Shown here: one piece after another, positions 1-6,263 of the stretch
How the letters are laid out: each line of letters starts with the position of its first letter
Position numbering within the stretch: the stretch's first letter is position 1
DNA from: Gallionella sp.
GTDB taxonomy: Bacteria > Pseudomonadota > Gammaproteobacteria > Burkholderiales > Gallionellaceae
Reading direction: 5' to 3'
DNA length: 9,605 nt
NCBI GenBank assembly: GCA_025362155.1
Contig: JANYHX010000069.1
Span: 1-9,605, forward strand
Notes under the pieces: generated by a model
What the model saw: the letters and a program-made list of their open reading frames with translations, nothing else
Told to the model about the DNA's origin: nothing
The model's database searches: none
Position numbers and translations under genes: made by a program

Positions 1-962
1 ATGTCGGTGGAGATGCCGCACAAAGCGTAGATGCTGCCATCCTCGTGCCGCAAGGGCAGCTTGACCGTCAGGAAAACCTCGGACACTCCCGTAAGAATAT
101 TGAGATTGGTTTCTTCGGTGTGCAACGTCTCCCCTTTTTCCAGGACCCGAAGATCATCCTGGCGTATATGGGCGGCGGCTTCGGCATCGAAAAATTTGGT
201 GTCGTCGTAGCCCACGATCTCGGCCATCGGGGCATCGAAGCGATCACGTAATAAACGGTTGGCAAAAAGGTAACGGCTTTGCATGTCTTTTGTATAGATG
301 TATACCGTGACGTTTTCCAGAATATCAGAGAGCAATTTCTGGCTTTCCTGGAATGCCTGATCGGCACGAATACGCCCCAACGCAATTGCAGCCAAGTTGG
401 CTGCTTGCTCAATCAGTCGGATTTCTTCATCCGTAGGGCGGTGAATTTGATGATGATAAATGGCGAAGGTGCCCAACACCTTTCCGGAAATTGAGCAAAT
501 AGGTTCCGACCAGCACGATCCCAGCCCCGCCTTGGCGGTGAGCTCCTGATGGGATGCCCAGTATGGATGGGTGTGGACATCTTCTACGATGACACGCTGC
601 CCGGTAAAGGCGGCGGTGCCACACGAACCGACTCCGATGCCGATCTCGATGCCATTGATGGCGGCGTTGTAGAAGTCGGGCAGACTGGGTGCTGCGCCCG
701 TTACCAGATGCTTGTCTTCATTGTCCAGCAGCAGAATGCTGCAAAGCATGGACGGTTGCTCCTGCTCCACACCCCGCACAATAGCTTCCAGAATGGTAGC
801 AAGCGATGCCCCATGCGCCAGTAATTCCAGCACATGGTTGCGGGTTTGTTCACGCTGCTCGGACTGTTTGCGGCGGCTAATGTTGCGGGCCAGCCTGCGC
901 TTGATACGGATGATATAGAAGGCCAGTACCGTACCGCCTGTCAGCAATAAAAACTCTATCAT
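1..962 (-). CDS. Membrane-anchored GAF-PAS sensor protein (3' part missing)
   Basis: Only the N-terminal 320 residues lie in the window; the reading frame stays open to the left edge. One hydrophobic segment (about residues 3-19) is followed by a basic stretch (KRRLARNISRRK), which fits a single inner-membrane anchor with the rest in the cytoplasm. A GAF domain spans about residues 50-196, with the typical GIGVGSCGTAAF and VEDVHTHPYW segments. A PAS domain follows from about residue 207, with the usual closing strand FLTVKLPLRHEDGSIYALCG near 307-316. The start at 962 is chosen because GGGAG lies 9 nt upstream and an in-frame stop lies shortly before it. GAF-PAS proteins of this build usually continue into a histidine kinase or a GGDEF/EAL domain, but the output domain is outside the window and cannot be named. 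It lies 86 bp downstream of the M17 peptidase gene on the same strand, and no promoter or terminator is obvious between them. Confidence 0.88.
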   Translation of the reverse strand, partial: MIEFLLLTGGTVLAFYIIRIKRRLARNISRRKQSEQREQTRNHVLELLAHGASLATILEAIVRGVEQEQPSMLCSILLLDNEDKHLVTGAAPSLPDFYNAAINGIEIGIGVGSCGTAAFTGQRVIVEDVHTHPYWASHQELTAKAGLGSCWSEPICSISGKVLGTFAIYHHQIHRPTDEEIRLIEQAANLAAIALGRIRADQAFQESQKLLSDILENVTVYIYTKDMQSRYLFANRLLRDRFDAPMAEIVGYDDTKFFDAEAAAHIRQDDLRVLEKGETLHTEETNLNILTGVSEVFLTVKLPLRHEDGSIYALCGISTD

Positions 963-1048
963 CAGTTTATTCTCCCGCGTCCGGTTGCTGTTGGCAGCGT
1001 TGCTTCAGTTTGTCACGTTGACTAATGGCAGCGGTTGCAGACTCCCCT

Positions 1049-2536
1049 TCAATATTTATTCTCCTGCAACATCCGCAACCCCCAAGCCACACCGAATCCC
1101 GTCACGTCACTCGCCACGCTACCCAGCCCGCCTTCGCAACGGCTGGCGGACAAATCCACATGCAGCCACGGCGTGTCATGCTCGACGAAGCGTTTCAGAA
1201 AGCGTGCCGCGAGGATGTGGTCGGCTTCGCCATCCAGCGTGCATTGCTTGATGTCAGCGACCTTGGAGTCCAGTGCGGGTTCATAATCGTCATCCATCGG
1301 AAAGGCGCACAACCGCTCGCCGCTTTGTTGTCCGATTTGGACTGCTTGTTGCAGCAATGCCTCGCGGTTGCCCAGCACGCCGCTGTAACGCGCGCCCAGA
1401 GCCACGTGCATGCTGCCCGTAAGCGTAGCGAAGTCGATCAGCAAATTGGGTTTTTCACGCGAGGCTAGCGTTAGCGTGTCGGCCAGCACCATGCGGCCTT
1501 CGGCATCGGTGTGCATGATTTCAATGGTGGTGCCGTTCAACGCCTTGACGATGTCGTTCTGCTTATAGGCTTTTGGCCCGATGTGGTTTTGCGCGATGGC
1601 CAGCCAGCAGTCTATATTCACCGCCAGTTTTTGCTGTGTAGCGGCAAGCAAGATGCCAAGCGCTACTGCCGAGCCATTCATGTCCTCGTGCATGCCGTGC
1701 ATATAGCGCGCGGGCTTGAGGTTGTGGCCCCCAGTGTCGAAGCAGATGCCCTTGCCGACCAGTGCCACGGTGTGCTTCGCCTTGGCAGGGCCGTAGCGCA
1801 GATGCACAATAGCCGCATCATCTTCATGGCTGCCCTGCGCCACCGCGACAAACGCGCCGGCACCCATTTTGCGCAGTGCTTTCATGTCAAATTCCTTAAG
1901 TTGCCAGCCATTTTGTTTAGCGAGGTCTTTGACGCGCTTGCGATATTGAGCGGGCGTGAGTTCGTTGGGCGGCAACACCGTCAAGGTGCGGCACAGTAAA
2001 TTGCCTGCTGCTTGCGCCTTGAGTGCGGCAAAAATTTTAGTATCGGCAAAACCGTATAGCGCGATCTTTTGCAGCGGCTTGCGCTGGTCGGCTTTTTTCT
2101 TGTGCAACGGCAGCGGCGCGCCGTTCACCCACGCCGCATACACCGCCGCCTCTGCGGCCTGCTGGCACTGCGCATCATCACCCTGCACCACAATGGTGAC
2201 ACTGGCTGGCTGTTCGCTCAACAGCAACTGCATGGCCTTGCGCACCTGGGCATGCACCACAAAGTTTGTTTTGTCGAAGTCCAGCATCGCCCAGACGATC
2301 AGGCTGCCGTCTGCATGGTTTGCGGCGATGGGAGTGTCGGCAAATTCTTCGACCTTCATGCCGCGCCGCTTCAGCACGGCGACCAGCAATTCACGATGCG
2401 GCACTGACATCAATTTATCTTTGAGGGGCCAAGTTTTTCCCTTGGGCAGCAGCACCAGCAGGTGGGGTGCGTTGAGGGCTTTGGGTAAAGCAGAAGAAGC
2501 GGTCAGTTGTGCTAGCATTACGTCCTCGAAAGTCAT
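1049..2536 (-). CDS. M17 (leucyl aminopeptidase family) metallopeptidase
   Basis: Cytoplasmic di-metal exopeptidase of 495 residues that should remove N-terminal amino acids from peptides during protein turnover. The C-terminal catalytic half carries all family hallmarks: [11 protein letters not shown] (K262, D267), LKP (K274), the HEDMNGS segment (D285), and [11 protein letters not shown] (D344, E346, R348). From memory of E. coli PepA these correspond to its metal ligands K270, D275, D293, D352 and E354 and its catalytic K282 and R356, with a constant offset of 8. The N-terminal third is divergent, as is usual in this family. The consensus NTDAEGR is HTDAEGR here, and GGxxLKP reads GGHNLKP. 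Substrate preference cannot be told from sequence, so I give no pepA or pepB symbol. The gene is divergent from thyA, and its start lies 15 nt from a perfect TATAAT on its own strand. No clear Shine-Dalgarno sequence is seen, so a start a few codons in (Met7) remains possible. Confidence 0.93.
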   Translation of the reverse strand: MTFEDVMLAQLTASSALPKALNAPHLLVLLPKGKTWPLKDKLMSVPHRELLVAVLKRRGMKVEEFADTPIAANHADGSLIVWAMLDFDKTNFVVHAQVRKAMQLLLSEQPASVTIVVQGDDAQCQQAAEAAVYAAWVNGAPLPLHKKKADQRKPLQKIALYGFADTKIFAALKAQAAGNLLCRTLTVLPPNELTPAQYRKRVKDLAKQNGWQLKEFDMKALRKMGAGAFVAVAQGSHEDDAAIVHLRYGPAKAKHTVALVGKGICFDTGGHNLKPARYMHGMHEDMNGSAVALGILLAATQQKLAVNIDCWLAIAQNHIGPKAYKQNDIVKALNGTTIEIMHTDAEGRMVLADTLTLASREKPNLLIDFATLTGSMHVALGARYSGVLGNREALLQQAVQIGQQSGERLCAFPMDDDYEPALDSKVADIKQCTLDGEADHILAARFLKRFVEHDTPWLHVDLSASRCEGGLGSVASDVTGFGVAWGLRMLQENKY

Positions 2537-2550
2537 TCAACAATGCCGCA

Positions 2551-2556
2551 ATTATA
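2551..2556 (-). promoter_or_regulatory. Possible -10 box for the M17 peptidase gene
   Basis: Read on the minus strand this is a perfect TATAAT, 14 nt before the peptidase start codon. The hexamer 17 nt further upstream (TAATTC) is a poor -35 box. If used, transcription would begin only about 7-9 nt before the ATG, giving an almost leaderless mRNA, which would agree with the lack of a visible ribosome binding site. The call rests on one hexamer only. Confidence 0.35.
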
Positions 2557-2578
2557 CGGGCATTCAACACCCAGAATT

Positions 2579-3373
2579 ATGCGCGCTTATTTAGACCTGA
2601 TGCAGCACGTGCTCGATCACGGCACGAAAAAATCAGACCGTACCGGCACCGGCACGGTTAGCGTATTCGGCTATCAGATGCGTTTTGACCTTGCGCAGGG
2701 CTTTCCGCTGGTCACCACCAAGAAGTGCCACCTGAAGTCCATCATCCATGAACTGCTGTGGTTTTTGCAGGGGGATACCAATATCAGGTATCTCCAAGAC
2801 AACGGAGTTAAAATCTGGGATGAGTGGGCAGATGAGCACGGCAACCTTGGCCCGGTATACGGCCAGCAGTGGCGCTCCTGGGCTGCGCCAAATGGCCGCG
2901 TGATCGACCAGATTTCCGAAGTCATCGCGCAGATAAAAAAGAACCCAGACTCGCGCCGTCTGATCGTGTCGGCGTGGAATGTCGGCGACCTCGACAAGAT
3001 GGCGCTCGCCCCCTGCCATGCGTTTTTCCAGTTTTACGTGGCGGATGGAAAATTATCCTGTCAGCTTTATCAGCGCAGCGCAGACATCTTTCTCGGCGTT
3101 CCGTTTAACATCGCCTCGTATGCGCTGCTCACACTGATGGTGGCGCAGGTGTGCGATCTACAACCGGGAGACTTCGTACATACTTTCGGCGATGCCCACT
3201 TGTATTTGAACCATATGGAACAAGCGCATTTGCAGTTGTCACGCGAACCGCGCGCCTTGCCAACGATGAAGATTAATCCCCATGTAAAAAATATTTTCGA
3301 TTTCAAATTCGAGGATTTCACTTTGGAAGGTTACGATCCACATCCAGCCATCAAGGCGCCCGTCGCGGTATGA
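2579..3373 (+). CDS. thyA: Thymidylate synthase
   Basis: Converts dUMP and 5,10-methylene-tetrahydrofolate to dTMP and dihydrofolate in the cytoplasm; this is the only de novo route to dTMP in organisms that use ThyA. The protein is 264 residues, the same length as E. coli ThyA. It has the phosphate-binding SDRTGTGT segment (19-26), the catalytic cysteine C146 in [12 protein letters not shown], the conserved [17 protein letters not shown] segment, and a C-terminus ending in PVAV. An upstream in-frame ATG at 2543 would add 12 residues. I reject it because the family starts at the [12 protein letters not shown] sequence and because 2543 lies within the presumed divergent control region. Neither start has a good Shine-Dalgarno sequence. 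The gene is followed after 22 bp by folA on the same strand, a common pairing because ThyA consumes the folate that FolA regenerates. Nothing looks broken. Confidence 0.98.
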   Translation: MRAYLDLMQHVLDHGTKKSDRTGTGTVSVFGYQMRFDLAQGFPLVTTKKCHLKSIIHELLWFLQGDTNIRYLQDNGVKIWDEWADEHGNLGPVYGQQWRSWAAPNGRVIDQISEVIAQIKKNPDSRRLIVSAWNVGDLDKMALAPCHAFFQFYVADGKLSCQLYQRSADIFLGVPFNIASYALLTLMVAQVCDLQPGDFVHTFGDAHLYLNHMEQAHLQLSREPRALPTMKINPHVKNIFDFKFEDFTLEGYDPHPAIKAPVAV

Positions 3374-3395
3374 AAACCCTTATCCCGGCATCGTT

Positions 3396-3893
3396 ATGAA
3401 GCCGCGTATTTCATTGATAGTCGCAATGGCAAAAAACCGCACCATCGGCGTGAACAACACATTACCGTGGCGCTGTCCGGAAGATCTTAAACATTTCAAG
3501 TCGCTCACCATGGGGCACCACATAATCATGGGACGCAAAACTTATGAGTCCATCGGCAAGCCTCTGCCGGGACGCACCACTGTGGTGGTGTCACACAATC
3601 TGGAATTGAAAATTGCAGGGTGCCTCATCGCACACTCGCTGCAACATGCTATTACTGCCTGCCTACAGGACGATGAAATTTTTATCGTGGGTGGTGCAGA
3701 CATTTACTCGCAATCCATGGTGCTGGTGGACAAGCTTTATATTACCGAGATACAGGAACATGTTGAAGGGGATGCACACTTCCCCAAGTTCACACTCAAC
3801 GAGTGGCAGGAGGAATCTCGCTTAAAGCACAGTCAGCAAGAACCTCTAGCGCTGGAATATCACTTCGTCACCTATCGTCGCAAGGGCCGATGA
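3396..3893 (+). CDS. folA: Dihydrofolate reductase
   Basis: NADPH-dependent reduction of dihydrofolate to tetrahydrofolate, replenishing the one-carbon carrier oxidised by the neighbouring thymidylate synthase. The protein has 165 residues, normal for a bacterial chromosomal enzyme. It opens with ISLIVAMAKNRTIGVNNTLPW (the Met20-loop region). Next comes PEDLKHFK with D30 as the catalytic acid equivalent of E. coli D27, then the NADPH-binding MGRKTYESIGKPLPGRTTVV stretch (about 45-64) and FIVGGADIY with the conserved Gly-Gly pair. The gene sits 22 bp downstream of thyA and is probably cotranscribed with it. No good ribosome binding site is visible before the ATG, so translational coupling is possible but not shown. 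The end converges on the FecR-domain gene with only 19 bp between stop codons and no visible hairpin terminator. Confidence 0.97.
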   Translation: MKPRISLIVAMAKNRTIGVNNTLPWRCPEDLKHFKSLTMGHHIIMGRKTYESIGKPLPGRTTVVVSHNLELKIAGCLIAHSLQHAITACLQDDEIFIVGGADIYSQSMVLVDKLYITEIQEHVEGDAHFPKFTLNEWQEESRLKHSQQEPLALEYHFVTYRRKGR

Positions 3894-3912
3894 AAACTCA
3901 GACATTTTGTCC

Positions 3913-4947
3913 TTATTGCACAGTTGCAGATTCCGGCAATTCAGGTGCAGCGGGAGCTTCCAGTAATTCTGGCGCAGATGGAGATTCCGGTAGTTCTAGC
4001 ATTTGAGGAGATTCCAACGTGTTCGTATCATTTTGCTCACTATTAAATTCCCTGGATGCGGCTCCGCTTTCCGAGTGCTCCGGGGCTTGTCCCCCCTTTT
4101 CATTACCTGGCAAGCCTTCTATCTTCTTCCCTTCTTCAGAAGCATCGTGTCCCTCTTTCAGAGCAGGATTAGCATTGTAAAAATCAGGCGTTTCATTCAA
4201 TAGCACAGGTATTTCTTCAGTGTTCACAGCAAGCCCTACCTGATTGGGGTGGATGTCGATCTCCCCCTTTTCGGTTCGAATAAAAGTTATGCCTTGATTG
4301 ACCTTGTCATAGGTGCCAGCGGGATAGCCTTTGCTGTCTCCAGGCAAGATGACCGTGGCCTCATGGTCAGTTCCGCGCACGCCAATTGTTGCGCTGGGTG
4401 TCTTGATAATATCGTTCTGCGGATTTAGCTTGCCTATATTACCCGTGACAAACCGGCTGGTCCCTTGGAGCAAGGCAAACAGGCTGTTGTCTTTATTTGT
4501 GCCACGATAAACAAATTGCTTGATCTCGAGTTGCGTCTGGGGCCGAACTTCAATCAAGCCGTAGTCCGTCATCCTGATTCTCACCATCCCCGACTGTGCC
4601 GTCACGATCGTTTCCCCTACGCATATCTGGCCACCTTGCACAAGAAGCCTTGACCGCCCTTTGCTTTGCGCCTCCACAGTGCCCTGACTGAAAGTCACAT
4701 TGCCGGCAAGTTGCATTTCACCTTGCTCAGCTTCTGGCTTTATGCCTGTCCCACCCATGCCAGTGCCTTTCGCAATCACTCCAGTGCCGCCCATACCGGT
4801 TCCTCCAATGCCGGTATTATCGAACCCAATGACTGATTTATTGTATGTGCAATTGTTTGCAGCGGCCCAGGCATTCCCATTGGAAATAACAAGGGCACCT
4901 GACAAGACTATCAACCGCAACAATGACTCATTTCTCTGTATTTTCAT
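3913..4947 (-). CDS. Secreted FecR-domain protein with GxGGTG repeat and acidic tail
   Basis: Predicted exported protein of 344 residues. A signal peptide covers about residues 1-28 (basic start, hydrophobic core LLRLIVLSGALVI, cleavage near NAWA). A glycine/threonine repeat (residues 46-68) follows, then a FecR-like beta domain at about 83-205 with the family-typical ending IIKTPSATIGVRGTD. A long polar tail at about 260-344 is rich in Glu, Pro and Ser and ends in PELPESATVQ. Classical FecR is an inner-membrane sigma-factor regulator; this protein has no second membrane span, so it is more likely a periplasmic or surface member of the wider FecR-domain superfamily. The start at 4947 is preferred over the one at 5046 because AGAGGT lies just upstream and a signal peptide begins there. 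That start overlaps the upstream DUF6502-like gene by 20 nt, indicating one operon. Function is unknown. Confidence 0.87.
   Translation of the reverse strand: MKIQRNESLLRLIVLSGALVISNGNAWAAANNCTYNKSVIGFDNTGIGGTGMGGTGVIAKGTGMGGTGIKPEAEQGEMQLAGNVTFSQGTVEAQSKGRSRLLVQGGQICVGETIVTAQSGMVRIRMTDYGLIEVRPQTQLEIKQFVYRGTNKDNSLFALLQGTSRFVTGNIGKLNPQNDIIKTPSATIGVRGTDHEATVILPGDSKGYPAGTYDKVNQGITFIRTEKGEIDIHPNQVGLAVNTEEIPVLLNETPDFYNANPALKEGHDASEEGKKIEGLPGNEKGGQAPEHSESGAASREFNSEQNDTNTLESPQMLELPESPSAPELLEAPAAPELPESATVQ
4744..4812 (-). repeat. In-gene GxGGTG repeat array
   Basis: On the minus strand this encodes residues 46-68 of the FecR-domain protein: the units GIGGTG, MGGTG, then GTGMGGTG after a short VIAK break. 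The DNA shows matching imperfect repeats of a GGNACNGG/ATGGG pattern with third-position differences, so the amino-acid repeat is conserved better than the DNA repeat. That suggests selection on the protein rather than a fresh duplication. The role is not known to me; a flexible linker or surface-binding turn is possible. Confidence 0.75.
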
Positions 4948-5782
4948 CTGAGACCTCTGTCGCTTCATTAAAGTTATATACGCCAAAATTGGTTCGATAA
5001 ATCGCGTCCTTCCGACCTTGGTCACGTTGTTGCAGATCGGCAGCACGTTTGTTGACTGAATGTAACGCTCTCATGCCCACCACTCGGGAATAATCCGCCA
5101 ATTCCTTGGCCGAATCGGCACTCAACTTGTCGTAGAAAACACAGCGTTCAAGGAAAGGTGGCGCACCTCCCGCGAGGTTGTGAACGGTCGCAGCCATGTG
5201 GTCATGAATATTTTGTCCGAAATAATAGATTTTTTCTTCTATGCCTTGAGGCTGCAAGAATGCGTCGGCAACCAGGTTTACCCTGTCATCCTCGTCCAGC
5301 GTGACTACGCCTTGGCGTAGCCATTCGTCCAGAACGACACGTGCACGAAAATCTTTGCTGACAGATTGGACCAGGGATTCAAAGGATAGGCCTTCACCTT
5401 TTTTTGCCAAACGCGGCAAGGGAACAGGCGAAGCCTGGTCGTCCAGATAATCAGGATGGCCGCTCCAGATGGTGAGCAGCAGGGCGCTCATGGAAGCATG
5501 CTGTGAAAGGTTGATCTCGGTTACCAGTTCGTTGCGCAAGCGATTGATCTCCCGGCGATGAATCCCGGTCAGTAAACTAATGCGGCTGTCAGTCTGGGGC
5601 TTGGAAGCCAGCCGGAATTCTTCTTCTGCAACTTTTACATAGACAGATTTGGCCAGTTCACAAAATACCTGGAAAGAAATGCCATGTGAAAGTAATAGCC
5701 GAATGAGCGGTCGCAAAAGATAACGGATAGCCGCTATAACGGGCGGCTGGGACTCAGGGGTAGAGTTTTTATGATCATTCAT
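4928..5782 (-). CDS. DUF6502-like protein, probable DNA-binding regulator
   Basis: A 284-residue soluble protein without signal peptide. I recognise the N-terminal layout, LLRPLIRLLLSHGISFQVFCELAKSVYV then a TDSRISLLTGIHRREINRL segment, as the DUF6502 type; this is from memory, not a search. Residues 65-83 (DSRISLLTGIHRREINRLR) read like a helix-turn-helix, and residues 33-55 could form a preceding helical pair. The C-terminal half (about 130-284) is acidic and helical with no motif I know. The start at 5782 is chosen because AAGAG lies about 8 nt upstream. The longer frame to 5878 would run through the divergent promoter region, and its extra residues have no Shine-Dalgarno support. It is the first gene of a unit with the FecR-domain gene (20-nt overlap) and lies divergent to a secreted-protein operon whose promoter carries two palindromes. 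A role as repressor of both units is inference. Confidence 0.82.
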   Translation of the reverse strand: MNDHKNSTPESQPPVIAAIRYLLRPLIRLLLSHGISFQVFCELAKSVYVKVAEEEFRLASKPQTDSRISLLTGIHRREINRLRNELVTEINLSQHASMSALLLTIWSGHPDYLDDQASPVPLPRLAKKGEGLSFESLVQSVSKDFRARVVLDEWLRQGVVTLDEDDRVNLVADAFLQPQGIEEKIYYFGQNIHDHMAATVHNLAGGAPPFLERCVFYDKLSADSAKELADYSRVVGMRALHSVNKRAADLQQRDQGRKDAIYRTNFGVYNFNEATEVSDENTEK

Positions 5783-5825
5783 TGCATCTGCTCTTTTCTC
5801 TATTAAAATTTCTATGGTAGAAAGC

Positions 5826-5855
5826 ATATCACAAAAAAACACTTGACGTGTGCAA
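5826..5855 (-). promoter_or_regulatory. Possible promoter of the DUF6502-like/FecR operon
   Basis: On the minus strand TTGCAC (5855-5850) and TGATAT (5831-5826) are separated by 18 bp, placing a start of transcription near 5819 and a leader of about 37 nt. The -10 match is weak. The -35 box lies inside the palindrome at 5849-5865, so a protein bound there would also control this direction. Confidence 0.3.
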
Positions 5856-5871
5856 ATTTTACACATATTAT
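5843..5871 (+). promoter_or_regulatory. Strong sigma-70-type promoter for the secreted protein/barrel operon
   Basis: TTGACG (5843-5848) and TATTAT (5866-5871) are separated by exactly 17 bp, giving five of six matches to consensus at each box. The start of transcription is expected near 5878, leaving a leader of about 110 nt before the gene at 5990. The complete spacer is a near-palindrome (see 5849-5865), an arrangement typical of repressed promoters. Confidence 0.72.
5849..5865. promoter_or_regulatory. Operator-like palindrome 1 in the promoter spacer
   Basis: TGTGCAAATTTTACACA: half-sites TGTGnAAA and TTTnCACA around a central T, imperfect only at the pair beside each TGTG/CACA. It fills the gap between the -35 and -10 boxes of the rightward promoter and covers the -35 candidate of the leftward one. 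The bound protein is unknown; the neighbouring DUF6502-like protein is the nearest candidate. Confidence 0.55.
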
Positions 5872-5879
5872 GCATCACG

Positions 5880-5894
5880 TGTGTATTTTACACA
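5880..5894. promoter_or_regulatory. Operator-like palindrome 2 near the transcription start
   Basis: TGTGTATTTTACACA: perfect 6-bp arms TGTGTA/TACACA around TTT. Its outer sequence matches palindrome 1, both being preceded by CG or ACG. Its centre is 30 bp from that of palindrome 1, about three helical turns, so both sites would face the same side of the DNA. It lies at about +3 to +17 of the expected rightward transcript. Confidence 0.55.
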
Positions 5895-5957
5895 TTCATG
5901 TTCGGGCAGATGAGCGCTTGAACATTAATATCACCCTGGTGAAAATCAGGCTTGGAA

Positions 5958-5981
5958 CTTTAAGTTTTATATTTTTTAAGG
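5958..5981 (+). promoter_or_regulatory. Weak AU-rich hairpin that could cover the ribosome binding site
   Basis: CTTTAA (5958-5963) can pair with TTAAGG (5976-5981, one G-U pair) around a 12-nt loop of mostly U and A. The right arm contains the first part of the AAGGAG ribosome binding site of the gene at 5990. The stem is only six pairs and may be chance. Confidence 0.2.
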
Positions 5982-5989
5982 AGTAAATC

Positions 5990-6250
5990 ATGTTGAATCA
6001 AAAAAATGTGGCAAAGCTTATAACGACTTTATTCTTGGTAAGTGGTTCTGCGTTCGCGTTTGCAGTAACCCCGGATATCCCAGCTGCTGCAGCACCGGCG
6101 GCTACCGGGATGGAAGTACACGAAGTAGCAGAGGTAGCAGAGGTAGCAGAAGCTCCCGAAGTTCCTGATGTTGCAGAAGCCCCAGAGGCGATTGAAGTGG
6201 CAGAAGTCCCCGAAGCCCCTGAAGCTCCTGAAATGCATTCAACTAACTAA
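5990..6250 (+). CDS. Small secreted acidic Val/Ala/Pro-Glu repeat protein
   Basis: Encodes 86 residues. A signal peptide (about 1-25: NQKN basic start, hydrophobic LITTLFLVSG, cleavage near AFA or AFAFA) leads into a short Pro/Ala stretch (PDIPAAAAPAA). The rest, residues 42-81, is almost entirely a degenerate tripeptide repeat of the form VAE, APE, VPE with a Glu or Asp every third residue. There is no Cys, so it is not a lipoprotein, and no second membrane span. An excellent AAGGAG lies 6 nt before the ATG and a strong promoter lies about 110 nt upstream, so high expression is possible when not repressed. It is followed after 13 bp by the beta-barrel gene in the same direction. A similar Pro-Glu-rich end closes the divergently encoded FecR-domain protein. 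The function is unknown; the mature protein should be very acidic and extended in the periplasm or outside the cell. Confidence 0.82.
   Translation: MLNQKNVAKLITTLFLVSGSAFAFAVTPDIPAAAAPAATGMEVHEVAEVAEVAEAPEVPDVAEAPEAIEVAEVPEAPEAPEMHSTN
6113..6232 (+). repeat. In-gene tripeptide (V/A-A/P-E) repeat tract
   Basis: Codes for residues 42-81 of the small secreted protein. The left end holds near-exact 9-nt units of the type GAGGTAGCA. Further right the units differ at many third positions and become APE and VPE. The gradient suggests an older repeat with a recently copied left end, which could vary in copy number between strains. Confidence 0.7.
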
Positions 6251-6263
6251 ACTAGGAATAATC

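Noticed and set aside
963..1048. Possible mini-gene between the M17 peptidase and the sensor gene, on the minus strand
   Set aside because: One frame is open for about 30 codons to TAA at the sensor's ribosome binding site but has no ATG, GTG or TTG start; the repeated GGAGAATAAA near 967 and 1055 is too short to mean much.
2543..2578. Upstream in-frame ATG giving thyA 12 extra residues
   Set aside because: The 264-residue form matches the usual enzyme length and puts the catalytic Cys at 146; the extension is not typical of ThyA.
1025..2594. Several plus-strand ORFs (e.g. 1025-1468, 1511-1999, 1956-2594)
   Set aside because: They lie opposite the M17 peptidase, whose minus-strand frame has every expected catalytic motif; the plus-strand translations have no recognisable features.
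3890..4006. Plus-strand ORF starting ATG at the folA stop (MKTQTFCPYC, then Ser/Gly/Ala-rich)
   Set aside because: It is the antisense of the Pro-Glu tail of the FecR-domain gene; its low-complexity Ser/Gly sequence is what the opposite strand of such a tail gives, and there is no ribosome binding site.
5783..5878. Longer N-terminus for the DUF6502-like protein (ATG at 5878 or 5827)
   Set aside because: It would place coding sequence over the operator/promoter region, and neither upstream ATG has a ribosome binding site; the Cys-rich extra residues do not fit the family start.
5931..5942. Small palindrome TCACCCTGGTGA in the leader, considered as a third operator
   Set aside because: Its sequence is unrelated to the TGTG/CACA sites, and the arms are only 5 bp.
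6113..6232. Short periodic DNA repeat considered as a CRISPR or minisatellite
   Set aside because: Units are 9 nt, coding and in frame with no spacers; it is a protein repeat tract.
6029..6238. Minus-strand ORF rich in Cys, Tyr and Phe opposite the small repeat gene
   Set aside because: It is the mirror of the tripeptide repeat on the other strand, without ribosome binding site or promoter.
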